Positions 46,167 through 55,433 of a DNA stretch of 64,000 bases are shown here, in pieces. This DNA is from CAVUMR01 sp963742715 (GTDB lineage: Bacteria; Actinomycetota; Actinomycetes; Mycobacteriales; Micromonosporaceae), in the NCBI GenBank assembly GCA_963742715.1, contig CAVUMR010000003.1, positions 310,001 to 374,000 on the forward strand, in the 5' to 3' direction. The notes under the pieces were generated by a model. That model did no database searches. It had not been told where the DNA came from and saw only the letters and a list, made by a program, of their open reading frames with translations. Numbering within the stretch: position 1 is the first letter of the stretch; every line of letters starts with the position of its first letter. The translations under genes and the position numbers were made by a program.

Positions 46167-47774
46167 GTGACTGACCTGACACGATCGGGCCGCGGCCAGG
46201 CGGGCCACTCCGGCCCTTCCGGCAGCGGCCCTTCCGGCAGCGGGCCAGCCGGCAGCGGGCCAGCGCGCAATGCGCCAGCCGGCACCGCGCAGTCGGCCAG
46301 CGGCGCGGCGCCGGCCGGCGACCGGACCTCGGCGCTGGAGCCGTGGCCGGTCCGGGTGGTCAGCCAGAAGATCAGCGGGTGGATCAACAGGCTCGGCTGG
46401 GTCTGGGTGGAGGGCCAGATCGCGCAGGTCACCCGCCGTCCCGGCGCCAGCACGGTTTTCCTCACCCTGCGCGACCCGTCCGCCGACATCAGCCTGCCGG
46501 TGACCTGCTGGCGGGAGGTGTACGACGACTGCGAGCCGCCGCTACGCGAAGGCGCCCGGATCGTGGTGCACGCCAAGCCCGAGTTCTACGCCGCCCGCGG
46601 CACCCTGTCGCTGCGCGCGGACGAACTGCGGCAGGTCGGTCTCGGCGAGCTGCTGGCCCGGCTGGAGCGGCTGAAGAAGCTGCTCGCCGCCGAAGGGCTC
46701 TTCGACCGGGAGTACAAACGTGCCCTGCCGTTCCTGCCGCACCGGGTGGGCCTGATCACCGGGCGGGCCAGCGCGGCCGAACGGGACGTGCTGAGCAACG
46801 CGCGCCGGCGCTGGCCCGCCGTCGCGTTCGAGGTGATCAACGTGCCGGTACAGGGCCCGACCGCGGTACCGGAGATGATCGACGCGATCGCGGCACTCGA
46901 CCGGGATCCGGCCGTGGACGTGATCGTGCTGGCCCGGGGCGGCGGCAGCATGGAGGACCTGTTGCCGTTCTCGGATGAGGCGCTGTGCCGGGCGGTGTTC
47001 GCCTGCCGTACTCCCCTGATCAGCGCCGTCGGCCACGAGACGGACACGCCGCTGGTCGACTTCGTCGCGGATGTACGCGCCTCCACACCGACCGACGCGG
47101 CGAAACGGCTGGTACCGGACCTGGTGGAGGAGCGCCGCACGATCGAGGTGGCCCGGCGCCGGTTGGTACGAGCCGTCGACACGATGCTCGACCGCGAGCA
47201 GCACCGGCTCGACGCCATCCGGTCCCGGCCGGTGCTGGCCCGGCCGTTGGTGCTGGTCGAGGCGCGGGCGACCGAGGTGTCGTCGCTACTCGACCGGGCC
47301 CGTCGGTACGTCGGGCACCGGCTCGACCAGGGGCACGGGGACCTCGGCCACCTCCGGGCACGGCTGCGCGCCCTGTCCCCCGCGGCCACTCTCGACCGGG
47401 GGTACGCGGTGGTGCAGCGGGCCACCGACGGCGCGGTGGTCCGGCGGCCGGCAGACGTACGTGCCGGCGCGAAGCTGCGACTGCGCCTGGCCGAAGGTGA
47501 GCTGGGAGCAACCGCGGACGAGCCGGGTTCGGCCGGCCCTTCGGATGGCGTCGACCTGGCCGGCCCCGCCGGCGGCGGCATGGGCCGCGACGACCTGGCC
47601 GGCCCCGAGGGCGGCGACAATGTTGCCGGCCCCGGCGGCGCCGACGGCACTGGCGACGCGGCGGGCTGGTCCGGCGCCAGCGATGACGCCGGAGCAGCCA
47701 CACCTGATCCACCGGGGCCGGAGGACCGGTCAGGACCCGAGGATCACCACGACCGTAAGGTGTCGTCCCGATGA
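46167..47774 (+). CDS. xseA: Exodeoxyribonuclease VII large subunit
   Basis: Catalytic subunit of the single-strand exonuclease. The OB-fold domain (about 60-150, WVEGQIAQVTRRPGASTVFL) follows a repetitive Gly/Ser/Pro N-terminus. The nuclease core shows GLITGRASAAERDVL, ARGGGSMEDLLPFSDE, SAVGHETDTPLVDFVAD and RASTPTDAA. The coiled-coil region and DRGYAVVQ close the enzyme. A ~75-residue Gly/Asp-rich C-terminal tail is added. At 535 aa it is longer than usual (~400-450) because of these two low-complexity ends. The GTG start at 46167; its stop overlaps xseB (ATGA). Confidence 0.95.
   Translation: MTDLTRSGRGQAGHSGPSGSGPSGSGPAGSGPARNAPAGTAQSASGAAPAGDRTSALEPWPVRVVSQKISGWINRLGWVWVEGQIAQVTRRPGASTVFLTLRDPSADISLPVTCWREVYDDCEPPLREGARIVVHAKPEFYAARGTLSLRADELRQVGLGELLARLERLKKLLAAEGLFDREYKRALPFLPHRVGLITGRASAAERDVLSNARRRWPAVAFEVINVPVQGPTAVPEMIDAIAALDRDPAVDVIVLARGGGSMEDLLPFSDEALCRAVFACRTPLISAVGHETDTPLVDFVADVRASTPTDAAKRLVPDLVEERRTIEVARRRLVRAVDTMLDREQHRLDAIRSRPVLARPLVLVEARATEVSSLLDRARRYVGHRLDQGHGDLGHLRARLRALSPAATLDRGYAVVQRATDGAVVRRPADVRAGAKLRLRLAEGELGATADEPGSAGPSDGVDLAGPAGGGMGRDDLAGPEGGDNVAGPGGADGTGDAAGWSGASDDAGAATPDPPGPEDRSGPEDHHDRKVSSR
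46212..46256. repeat. 15-bp in-frame tandem repeat at the xseA N-terminus
   Basis: Three units (46212-46226, 46227-46241, 46242-46256) and a partial fourth encode repeated GPSGS/GPAGS before the OB-fold. The first two are identical. Confidence 0.8.
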
Positions 47775-48049
47775 GCGACGAGAAAACCGCAAAGGGAACC
47801 AGCCGGTCACGCGCCAGCAAAGGGACAGACCCGACAGGCGGGCAGAATCAGCTCAGTTACGAGCAGGCCCGGGCCGAGCTGGCCACGGTGGTCGAGCGGC
47901 TCGAGGCCGGCGGTACCTCGCTCGAGGACTCGCTGGCGCTGTGGGAACGCGGCGAGCGGCTCGCCGACATCTGCCAGTCCTGGCTCGACGGCGCGCGGCA
48001 GCGGTTGGACGCGGCCCGCCAGGCACCCGCCGACGAATCCGGCAGCTGA
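47771..48049 (+). CDS. xseB: Exodeoxyribonuclease VII small subunit
   Basis: A 92-aa helical subunit that binds XseA. The conserved core LSYEQARAELATVVERLEAG then LEDSLALWERGERL is unmistakable. A ~25-residue basic N-terminal extension precedes it. ATG 47771 overlaps the xseA stop, so the two subunits are translationally coupled. It is convergent with the DUF4245 gene. Confidence 0.95.
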   Translation: MSDEKTAKGTSRSRASKGTDPTGGQNQLSYEQARAELATVVERLEAGGTSLEDSLALWERGERLADICQSWLDGARQRLDAARQAPADESGS

Positions 48050-48075
48050 CCAGCCGACCTACAACAATCCCGCGG

Positions 48076-48654
48076 TCAGCGCAGCGCGCCGGCCAGCGCC
48101 CGCAACTCGCGGTCCGGTACCCGCCCGATGACCACGATCGTGCGCCGCGGCTCCAGCAACACCAGGGCGCGTTCACCGTCGCGCGCGGCGTACACCTGCC
48201 AGTCCTTGCCGCTGATCGCGACGGTTCCGTCCGGGCGGGCCTGGGCGCCCAACTCGGCGGGGAGCAGTTTCTCCGACGACAGGTCACTCTGCAGCAGCAG
48301 GACGCCGTCGTCGTCCGGCGTGAGGTACCCGATGCGGATCGTCAAACCGCCGTCGCCATGGTCGAGGGTCGCGCTGGTGGCGCGCCAGCCGGAGGCCAGG
48401 CCGGTCGGTTCCGCCACCGGGAACCGGTCGGCGGTGCTGGCCTCGGCAAGCACCGGCGCCGGGTCGACCACCGTCGCGTCGTTGCCCGAGCTGAGGAACT
48501 GCCACAGCCAGATGGCCCCGAAGATCGGCAGCAGCAGCACGAGCATCGACAAAGCCATGTCCCGCACCGAGCGGCCACCGGTCGGCCGCGGCGTCGCCGC
48601 AGCCGGTCCGGCCGGCGGATCGGGCCGGGTGCCGGCGCTGCTCGGGGTAGCCAC
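48076..48654 (-). CDS. DUF4245 family membrane-anchored protein
   Basis: A 192-aa protein with a ~30-residue Pro/Ala N-terminus, one helix (MALSMLVLLLPIFGAIWLWQF) and an extracytoplasmic domain with ASGWRATSATL and TVAISGKDWQVYAA. It matches the DUF4245 family, whose genes lie between xseB and glpX in many actinobacteria (Rv1100 in M. tuberculosis). The GTG start at 48654 has a GAGGA site. Function is unknown. It is divergent from glpX. Confidence 0.85.
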   Translation of the reverse strand: MATPSSAGTRPDPPAGPAAATPRPTGGRSVRDMALSMLVLLLPIFGAIWLWQFLSSGNDATVVDPAPVLAEASTADRFPVAEPTGLASGWRATSATLDHGDGGLTIRIGYLTPDDDGVLLLQSDLSSEKLLPAELGAQARPDGTVAISGKDWQVYAARDGERALVLLEPRRTIVVIGRVPDRELRALAGALR

Positions 48655-48879
48655 GGTGCCATCCTCGCCGACCGCGCATCGGCGATCCCCGCCGGGTTGA
48701 CCAGGGACACCGTTCGGGCTGACCGACGGCACCAGCCGGGCGTCGCAGTTGGCACTGTTCGCGCGATAGTCCACCGGGTCTGGAAGGATTCCCGCATGGT
48801 GGCGTCCGCCGCTGGGCGACCGGTTCTGCTCCGGCATCGCGCGGTCGACGCCGAGGCCCGCCAACACGAGGGGGACGAG

Positions 48880-49935
48880 ATGGCTGCTCCGACTTCGACC
48901 GCACCGGAGGGCTCCACCCGGTCGCGCCGCACCGAGGGCCTGGACCGGAACCTCGCGTTGGACCTGGTCCGGGTGACCGAGGCCGCCGCGATGGCCGCCG
49001 GCCGGTGGGTCGGTCGCGGCGACAAGGAGGGCGGCGACCAGGCCGCGGTGGACGCGATGCGGCTGCTGATCAACTCGATCCCGATGCGCGGCGTCGTGGT
49101 CATCGGCGAGGGCGAAAAAGACAACGCCCCGATGCTGTACAACGGCGAAGAGGTCGGCGACGGCACCGGGCCGGCCGTGGACGTCGCGGTCGACCCGGTC
49201 GACGGTACGACCCTGATGAGCAAAGGAATGCCGAACGCGATCGCGGTACTCGCGGTAGCCGAGCGCAACGCGATGTTCGACCCGTCCGCGGTGTTCTACA
49301 TGGAGAAACTCGCGGTCGGTCCGGACTGTGTCGACTGCATCGACATCACCGCACCGGCGGCGGAGAACCTGCGCCGGATCGCGAAGGTGAAGAACTCCGC
49401 GGTGTCCGACGTGAACGTGATGATCCTCGACCGGGCCCGGCACCAGGAACTGGTACGTGAGATCCGGGATGCCGGCGCGCGGGTGCACTTCGTCAGCGAC
49501 GGCGACGTGGCCGGTGCGATCGCGGCGGCGCGTGAGGGCAGCGGCATCGACGTACTGATGGGCATCGGCGGTACCCCCGAAGGCATCATCGCCGCGTGCG
49601 CGCTCAAGTGCCTGGGCGGCGCCCTGCAGGCCCGGCTCTGGCCGCGCGACGACGAGGAGCGGCAGAAGGCCATCGACGCCGGGCACGACCTCGACCGGGT
49701 ACTCGACACCGACGACCTGGTATCCGGCGACAACATCTTCTTCTGCGCGACCGGCGTGACCGAGGGAAGCCTGCTGCGCGGCGTGCGGTACCGGGCCGGC
49801 GGCGCGACCACGCAGTCGATCGTGATGCGCTCCAAGAGCGGCACGATCCGGGTCATCGACAGCTACCACCAGCTGGCGAAGCTGCGGGCGTACTCACTCA
49901 TCGACTTCGACGGCCAGCCACTCGACGAGGCGTGA
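48880..49935 (+). CDS. glpX: Class II fructose-1,6-bisphosphatase GlpX
   Basis: Gluconeogenic phosphatase converting fructose 1,6-bisphosphate to fructose 6-phosphate; the main FBPase of actinobacteria. The metal-binding motifs GEGEKDNAPMLYNGEE and DPVDGTTLMSKG are intact, as is GIGGTPEGIIAACALKCLGG. ATG 48880 with a GAGGGGG site gives 351 aa, the family length; in-frame starts further upstream would add unconserved sequence. It is coupled to a PfkB kinase by a GTGA overlap. With pckG at 58 kb, two committed gluconeogenic enzymes lie in this window. Confidence 0.95.
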   Translation: MAAPTSTAPEGSTRSRRTEGLDRNLALDLVRVTEAAAMAAGRWVGRGDKEGGDQAAVDAMRLLINSIPMRGVVVIGEGEKDNAPMLYNGEEVGDGTGPAVDVAVDPVDGTTLMSKGMPNAIAVLAVAERNAMFDPSAVFYMEKLAVGPDCVDCIDITAPAAENLRRIAKVKNSAVSDVNVMILDRARHQELVREIRDAGARVHFVSDGDVAGAIAAAREGSGIDVLMGIGGTPEGIIAACALKCLGGALQARLWPRDDEERQKAIDAGHDLDRVLDTDDLVSGDNIFFCATGVTEGSLLRGVRYRAGGATTQSIVMRSKSGTIRVIDSYHQLAKLRAYSLIDFDGQPLDEA

Positions 49936-50930
49936 CCTCACCCGGCCGGCGCGCGATCGTCGTCGCCGGCGAGAGCGTCGTCGATCTGGTACCCGCGGCT
50001 GACGGGCTGATCCGGCCGGTACTCGGCGGGGGTCCGGCGAACATCGCGGTGACGGTCGCCCGGCTCGGCGTACCGGTCCGGATGCTCGCCCGGTTGGGCG
50101 CGGACGACTTCGGCCGGCGGGTACGTGTCCGACTGGTCGACGCGGGAGTCGACCCGCAATACCTCGTACCGTCCGGCGATCCGTCCACGCTCGCGCTGGT
50201 CACGTTGGACGATGCCGGCCGGGCCGAGTACGACTTCTGGCTCAACGGTGCCGCCGACTTCGGCTGGCGGGAGTCCGAACTGCCGCCACTGCCCGGCGAC
50301 GCGACGGCCGACGTGGCCGTCGCCGCGCTGCACGTCGGGTCGCTGGCCGCGTTCGTGGAACCGGGCGCGAGCGCGCTGGAACGGCTGGTCGCGCGGGTAC
50401 GCGGCGAGCTGGTCGTCTCGTTCGACCCGAACCTGCGGCCGGCCGCGCTGGACAGGCTCGACGGCGGCCTGCCCGCGGCCCGGCACCGGTTGGACCGGCT
50501 GTGCCGGCTGGCTCACCTGATCAAGGTGAGCGACGAGGATCTCGCGGCGGCCTACCCCGGCACCCCGCCGGAGCAGGTCGCGGCCGACTGGCTCGGCATC
50601 GGCGGCGGGCCGCAACTGGTCGTACTGACTCTCGGCGGGCACGGTGCGGTGGCGTTCACCCGCACGACCCGGGTGGCCGTACCCGCGGTACCGGTGGAGG
50701 TCGCCGACACGATCGGCGCGGGTGACACCGCGATGGGTGCCCTGCTGGCCGAGTTGTACCGGCGGGACCTGCTCGGTGACCCGGCCACCGGGCGCCTCAC
50801 CGGCCTCACCGGCGACGAGCTGACCGGGATCCTCACCGCCATGACGACGGCGGCCGCGATCACCTGTACCCGCGCCGGTGCCGACCCGCCGACCGGCGAC
50901 GAACTGGCCGCCGCGCTGCGCGACCGCTGA
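49932..50930 (+). CDS. PfkB-family carbohydrate kinase (fructokinase-like)
   Basis: A 332-aa ribokinase-fold sugar kinase. The N-terminal GGGPANIAVTVARLG and the C-terminal DTIGAGDTAMGALLAEL with catalytic Asp265 define the family; SFDPNLRP in the middle is typical of fructokinases. The substrate is likely a free hexose, most plausibly fructose, which would suit its coupling to glpX; this is inference. The GTG start at 49932 overlaps the glpX stop. It is convergent with the rhomboid gene, 5 bp away. Confidence 0.9.
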   Translation: MTSPGRRAIVVAGESVVDLVPAADGLIRPVLGGGPANIAVTVARLGVPVRMLARLGADDFGRRVRVRLVDAGVDPQYLVPSGDPSTLALVTLDDAGRAEYDFWLNGAADFGWRESELPPLPGDATADVAVAALHVGSLAAFVEPGASALERLVARVRGELVVSFDPNLRPAALDRLDGGLPAARHRLDRLCRLAHLIKVSDEDLAAAYPGTPPEQVAADWLGIGGGPQLVVLTLGGHGAVAFTRTTRVAVPAVPVEVADTIGAGDTAMGALLAELYRRDLLGDPATGRLTGLTGDELTGILTAMTTAAAITCTRAGADPPTGDELAAALRDR

Positions 50931-50935
50931 CCGGA

Positions 50936-51604
50936 TCAGGTCAAGGGCGGCAGGGTCAGGTTCGGCGGCCCGTCGAGCGCCGCGGCGCGGGGCTTGCGCC
51001 GCCGGAACACCACGGCCGCGACCAGGCCGGCGACCAGCCCGCCCAGGTGGCCCTGCCAGGAGACCTGCGGATCGCCCGGGAGTACGCCGATGATCTGCCA
51101 GCCGAACAGGAGTGCGGCCAGCACCGCGGCGGCCAGGCTCCACAGCCGTCGGTCGACGATGCCGTGCAGGAACAGGTAGCCGAGGTACCCGAAGATCACG
51201 CCGCTGGCGCCCACCACGATCGAGTTGGGATCGCCGAACAGCCAGACCGTGATACCGCTGATCAACGCGACGAACACAGTGACGACCAGGAACCGGCGCG
51301 GTTGGCCGGCGAGTACGAAGGTACCGAGCAGCACCAGCGGCACGCTGTTGCTGGCCAGGTGGGCGAGGCTCGCGTGCAGGAACGGGGCGAGCACGATCCC
51401 GTCCAGGCCGTCGACGTGGCGCGGGTGGATTCCGCCCTGCGCGTCGATGCTGTGCCCGGCCAGGTAGTCGACGGCCTCGATCAGCCAGAGCAACGGAATG
51501 GCCGCGCACATCGTGATGAAGGCGCGGCCGATGGCGGCGTAGAACGGCTCGGTGCCGAAGGTCAGCTGGTCGGCCGGTTCGGTACGGGTGCGGTCGCTGG
51601 TCAC
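50936..51604 (-). CDS. Rhomboid family intramembrane serine protease
   Basis: A 222-aa membrane protease with about six helices. The catalytic serine is Ser134 in VVGASGVIFGYLGYL and the histidine is His186 in WQGHLGGL; the upstream HASLAHLASNSVPL supplies the oxyanion-stabilising His/Asn. The GTG start at 51604 is chosen because the following sequence is actinobacterial-like, although its ribosome site is poorly spaced; the frame stays open to 51781. Substrates are unknown. Confidence 0.9.
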   Translation of the reverse strand: MTSDRTRTEPADQLTFGTEPFYAAIGRAFITMCAAIPLLWLIEAVDYLAGHSIDAQGGIHPRHVDGLDGIVLAPFLHASLAHLASNSVPLVLLGTFVLAGQPRRFLVVTVFVALISGITVWLFGDPNSIVVGASGVIFGYLGYLFLHGIVDRRLWSLAAAVLAALLFGWQIIGVLPGDPQVSWQGHLGGLVAGLVAAVVFRRRKPRAAALDGPPNLTLPPLT

Positions 51605-51746
51605 CCCTCGTTGGTACCAGGGCGCGGTCGGCGCGACCAGCGGCTGGCCGATCCACCCCGCGGATTGGGTACGAAGACGGCCCGGCGCGAAAGCGGCGGC
51701 CCGGCACGAAGGCACTGGCCGGACGGAAACGGCCGGGTAAGAAAGA

Positions 51747-51778
51747 GCGGCTGGCCGGACCTGAGTCCGGCCAGCCGC
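51747..51778 (-). terminator. Intrinsic terminator of the transglycosylase-like gene
   Basis: A perfect 14-bp stem (GCGGCTGGCCGGAC / GTCCGGCCAGCCGC) with a 4-nt loop is followed on the minus strand by TCTTTCTTACC, a T-rich tail. It is the most classical rho-independent terminator in the window. Confidence 0.9.
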
Positions 51779-51810
51779 CACATTCGCTATCGGCTCGTGT
51801 CAGGCGATTT

Positions 51811-52479
51811 CTAGTACCACCCGTTGGCCTGCCAGGTGTCCCAGGCACCACAAGGATCGTTGTACCGACCCTTGATGTAGCTCAGACCCCACTTGATCTG
51901 GGTCACCGGGTTGTCCGCCCAGTCGTCGCCGTACTGGGCCATCTTGTCGCCGGGCAGTGCCTGCGGGATGCCGTACGCCCCGGAGGCGTTGCCGGCGTGC
52001 GGGTTCCAGCCACTCTCCTTGTTCCACAACGGCACCAGGCAGGACATCTGCTCGATGCCGAAGCCGAACTGGGGAAGAATCGCGCAGGCGACGGCCGGGT
52101 TACCGGTGAACTCCTTGCAGGACGCCGGGATCGGGATGGTTCCCCCGCCCGACGGGTTCGCGGCGGCGTTCGCCGCCTTGGCCCGCTGGGCGGCTGACTC
52201 GCCCGCCTCAGCCGCCTTCTGCGCGGCCGCACGGGCCGCGCTCCGGCTCGCGTCCTGCAACAGTTGCCGGCGGTACGCGTCGTTGGCGGCCTGCTTGCGC
52301 TGGGAGACCTCCTCGGCCGCGCCGGGACCACCCAGCCCGACCGATGCCGCCTCCCGTTGGCCGGCCAACGGACGACCCGATGGGTCACCGACGCTCAGGT
52401 AGACGCCGGCGACCACACCCATCACGAGTACGAAAACAGCGAATGCGCGGATGGACACCCGAGTGGCGATCCGGTTCAC
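51811..52479 (-). CDS. Secreted lytic-transglycosylase-like protein
   Basis: A 222-aa exported protein. The N-terminal helix (AFAVFVLVMGVVAGVYL) acts as signal or anchor. A charged Ala/Arg/Glu coiled region follows (about 55-105), then the domain with PLWNKESGWNPHAGNASGAYGIPQ, cited in part: KESGWNPHA and GAYGIPQALPG. This resembles the lysozyme-like/transglycosylase domain of actinobacterial cell-wall enzymes, where the Glu of KES is catalytic. It likely remodels peptidoglycan. The GTG start at 52479 has an AAAGGGA site. Four domain cysteines suggest disulfides outside the cell. Confidence 0.88.
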   Translation of the reverse strand: MNRIATRVSIRAFAVFVLVMGVVAGVYLSVGDPSGRPLAGQREAASVGLGGPGAAEEVSQRKQAANDAYRRQLLQDASRSAARAAAQKAAEAGESAAQRAKAANAAANPSGGGTIPIPASCKEFTGNPAVACAILPQFGFGIEQMSCLVPLWNKESGWNPHAGNASGAYGIPQALPGDKMAQYGDDWADNPVTQIKWGLSYIKGRYNDPCGAWDTWQANGWY

Positions 52480-52822
52480 GCGCTAGGTCCCTTTCGTCGC
52501 GGACAGGGCACAGCAGGCACGGCAAAGACTCCGCCGTACTCGCCGCGAATGCGCAACCCGACACAGCGGGGTGTACCTCGACCTCGGGGAAGACCACCCG
52601 TTGAGGTGGCGGTCGCATCCACCGGTACCGGACATGTCCCGGCTAAGGGATCCGGTCAACCAGTGACACGACACCGGCCGAAAAGCACACAGGCACTCGG
52701 CTGTACACCATTGCGTAGTCAGCCGTCGGCTGCCACCCCAGCCGCAGGGAACGTGTGTTTTGTCACGTCCCCGCGGCGGGATAGCAGCCGAATCGACAGT
52801 CGATGTGGTGTATGCCCTTCGA
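52480..52822 (-). other. Gap upstream of the transglycosylase-like gene
   Basis: This 343-bp stretch holds no credible ORF. It contains a perfect 10-bp palindrome GGACATGTCC (52630-52639) and an AT-rich island near 52750-52765 (GTGTGTTTTGTCACG), either of which could serve the promoter. A ydaO-type (c-di-AMP) riboswitch, common before such genes, was looked for and not found. Confidence 0.5.
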
Positions 52823-54244
52823 TCAGGGGGTGAGATCCCCGAGCAGGTCGGTCACCACTTCGGCGATCTGGGACCGTTCCGACCGCAGAAGCGTGACGTG
52901 CGCGAACAGAGGGTGACCCTTCAGGGCCTCGATCACCGCGGTCACCCCGTCGTGCCGACCGACCCGCAGGTTGTCGCGTTGCGCCACGTCGTGCGTGAGC
53001 ACCACCCGGGATCCGGTACCGATCCGCGACAGCACGGTCAGCAGCACGTTGCGCTCCAGCGACTGCGCCTCGTCCACGATCACGAAGGCGTCGTGCAGGC
53101 TGCGGCCCCGGATATGGGTCAGCGGCAGCACCTCGAGCATGCCGCGATCGAGTACCTCCTCGACCACGGCCTCGCTGACCAGCGCGCCGAGCGTGTCGAA
53201 CACCGCCTGCGCCCACGGCGACATCTTGTCCGCCTCGTTGCCCGGCAGGTAGCCGAGGTCCTGACCACCCACGGCGTACAACGGGCGGAACACCACGACC
53301 TTCTTGTGCGCGCGCCGCTCCATCACCTGCTCCAGGCCCGCGCACAGCGCGAGCGCCGACTTGCCGGTACCAGCACGACCGCCCAGCGAGATGATCCCGA
53401 CGCTGTCGTCGAGCAGCAGGTCGAGCGCGATCCGCTGCTCCGCGGACCGGCCGTGGATGCCGAACGCCTCCCGGTCACCGCGGGCCAGCTGGACCAGCTT
53501 GTCCGGGCGTACCCGACCCAGCGCCGAGCCGCGCCCGGACAGCAGCCGCAGCCCGGTATGACAGGGCAGGTCCCGGGCCGCGGGCAGGTCCAGCTGCTCG
53601 TCGCCGTACAGCCGGCCCATCTCCTCGTCGGTGAGCTCCAGCTCTGCCATCCCGGTCCAGGTCGGATCGCTCGCCTGACCGTGCCGGTACTCGTCCGCGG
53701 CCAGGCCGACCGACGCGGCCTTGACCCGCAGCGGCATGTCCTTGGTCACCAGCGTGACCGCGCGCCCCTCGGCGCTCAGCGCGAGCGCCACCGCCAGGAT
53801 CCGGGCGTCGTTGGTGTCGGCCCGGAAGCCGTACGGCAGGACCTCGGGATCGGCGTGGTTCAGCTCCACCTGTACGGTGCCGCCCGCCTCGTTGATCGGC
53901 AGTGGCGCGTCGAGCCGGCCGTGCCGTACCCGGATGTCGTCGAGCAGGCGCAACGACTGCCGGGCGAACCAGCCGAGTTCGGGATGGTGCCGCTTGCCCT
54001 CCAGTTCGCTGATCACGACCAACGGCAGGACGACCTCGTGCTCGTCGAAGCGCAGGAACGCGGCCGGGTCGGAGAGAAGTACCGAGGTGTCGATCACGAA
54101 TGTCCGGCGGGCCGGATCCGGAGCGCGACGGGTCGCGCGGCGCCGGGTACCGGCCGGTACCGATGAGGCAGCGGGCTCCTCCGCGGAAGCGCCGCTGTCA
54201 GCACCGGTGGGGGACGAAGCGGGAGTAGTACGGCGTGTGGTCAC
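52823..54244 (-). CDS. PhoH2: PIN-domain RNase fused to PhoH helicase-like ATPase
   Basis: A 473-aa two-domain protein like mycobacterial PhoH2 (Rv1095). The N-terminal PIN domain (about 45-190) has FVIDTSVLLSDP, LPLVVISELEGK, DTNDARILAVAL and TKDMPLRVKA, supplying the acidic metal site. The C-terminal PhoH ATPase has Walker A GGRAGTGKSALAL and Walker B FVIVDEAQSLERN. PhoH2 unwinds and cleaves RNA. The GTG start at 54244 has a GGAGCAGG site; the first ~45 residues are disordered. In mycobacteria the gene follows a small antitoxin-like ORF; none is recognisable here. Confidence 0.93.
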   Translation of the reverse strand: MTTRRTTPASSPTGADSGASAEEPAASSVPAGTRRRATRRAPDPARRTFVIDTSVLLSDPAAFLRFDEHEVVLPLVVISELEGKRHHPELGWFARQSLRLLDDIRVRHGRLDAPLPINEAGGTVQVELNHADPEVLPYGFRADTNDARILAVALALSAEGRAVTLVTKDMPLRVKAASVGLAADEYRHGQASDPTWTGMAELELTDEEMGRLYGDEQLDLPAARDLPCHTGLRLLSGRGSALGRVRPDKLVQLARGDREAFGIHGRSAEQRIALDLLLDDSVGIISLGGRAGTGKSALALCAGLEQVMERRAHKKVVVFRPLYAVGGQDLGYLPGNEADKMSPWAQAVFDTLGALVSEAVVEEVLDRGMLEVLPLTHIRGRSLHDAFVIVDEAQSLERNVLLTVLSRIGTGSRVVLTHDVAQRDNLRVGRHDGVTAVIEALKGHPLFAHVTLLRSERSQIAEVVTDLLGDLTP

Positions 54245-54493
54245 GGGCCTGCTCCAGCGGGCGTGCACCTCCGCGCCCACGTCCGGGGCCTACCGGTTCC
54301 CGGCCACCTGGGGCCGGGTGCCGGTCCCATGGCTGCATGCTCACCATCCGGGCCTCCCGGGCGGGCGGGAGATCCCCGCGCCACGTCAATGACGCTAGCG
54401 GCGAGAAGCCGGGGTTGCCAGTGAGCGACACCCCGAGCGGAAAAAAGTCTCATTCGTGGACATCGTTCCCCACGTACCGCCTGACGTGCGGAG

Positions 54494-55264
54494 TCAGGCT
54501 CCGTACCGGCGCTGCCGACTGGCGTACGAGCGCAGTGCCCGCAGAAAGTCGACATGCCGGAAGTCCGGCCAGTGCGCCTCGCAGAAGTAGAACTCCGAGT
54601 GCGCGCTCTGCCAGAGCAGGAAGCCGGACAGCCGCTGCTCGCCACTGGTACGGATCACCAGATCCGGATCGGGCTGGCCACGGGTGTACAGGTGCTCGGA
54701 GATGTGGTCCACGTCGAGCACCTCGGCCAGTTCCTCGATCGAGGTACCGGCGCGGGCGTGCTGCTGGAGCAGCGAGCGGACCGCGTCGGCGATCTCGCGC
54801 CGGCCGCCGTACCCCACCGCGATGTTGACCTGAGCGCCCCCGGACCGGCCGCGGGTGCGCTCGGCGGCGTCCTTGAGCGCGACCGAGGTCTGGGCCGGCA
54901 GGGTGTCCAGCGCGCCGACCATCCGCAGCCGCCACGGCAGGCCGTCGGCGGCCAGCTCGGTGACCAGCTTCTCGATGATCCGCAGCAGCGGCTCGAGTTC
55001 GGCCGCGGGCCGGGTCAGGTTGTCCGTGGACAGCAGCCACAGGGTGACGTGCTCGATGCCGGCCTCGTCGCACCAGCGCAGCAGCTGCTCGACATTGGCC
55101 GCCCCGGCGCGGTGGCCCTCATTGGGGTCGTCGTACCCCATCGCCTTGGCCCACCGCCGGTTGCCGTCGAGCATCACCCCGACGTGTCGCGGGCGGGGCG
55201 CGCCGGCCAGACCAGCGCGCAGTCGCTGCTCATAGAGCGTGTACAGGAGTCTCGGCAGGCCCAC
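54494..55264 (-). CDS. cis-prenyltransferase (short-chain isoprenyl transferase type)
   Basis: A 256-aa UppS-family enzyme condensing IPP onto an allylic diphosphate. The catalytic Asp33 is in HVGVMLDGNRRWAKAMG; WLLSTDNLTRP, GYGGRREI and PDPDLVIRTSGEQRLSGF follow. The MLDGNRRWA form and the end SYASRQRRYGA closely resemble Rv1086, which makes Z,E-farnesyl diphosphate rather than long-chain undecaprenyl, so a short product is likely. The GTG start at 55264 is the first in a good position. It lies upstream of phoH2 on the same strand; a T6 run (54441-54446 as A6 on plus) follows its stop. Confidence 0.9.
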   Translation of the reverse strand: MGLPRLLYTLYEQRLRAGLAGAPRPRHVGVMLDGNRRWAKAMGYDDPNEGHRAGAANVEQLLRWCDEAGIEHVTLWLLSTDNLTRPAAELEPLLRIIEKLVTELAADGLPWRLRMVGALDTLPAQTSVALKDAAERTRGRSGGAQVNIAVGYGGRREIADAVRSLLQQHARAGTSIEELAEVLDVDHISEHLYTRGQPDPDLVIRTSGEQRLSGFLLWQSAHSEFYFCEAHWPDFRHVDFLRALRSYASRQRRYGA

Positions 55265-55385
55265 GACTCGCCACAGTACGCCCGACGGGTAGCCGCCGGC
55301 ATACCCGTGAGCGGGGCCCGACCGGCCGGTGCGCCGCGGCCCGGTCGTCGCGCCGGATCCGACGCGGCACCGGGCCGGGATACGC

Positions 55386-55422
55386 GTCGGCCGGCGGTGC
55401 CCGATGGGCGCCGCCGGCCGAC
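55386..55422 (-). terminator. Hairpin after the metalloprotease gene
   Basis: A 12-bp perfect stem (GTCGGCCGGCGG / CCGCCGGCCGAC) encloses a further GCCC/GGGC arm with a 3-nt loop, 11 bp past the stop codon on the minus strand. Confidence 0.8.
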
Positions 55423-55433
55423 AACCGCTGGAG

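Noticed and set aside
52480..52822. ydaO/c-di-AMP riboswitch before the transglycosylase-like gene
   Set aside because: Such switches often precede these genes, but the conserved GGGGGACCCA, GGGGTGAA and CAGCTAACC-type blocks are absent on the relevant strand.
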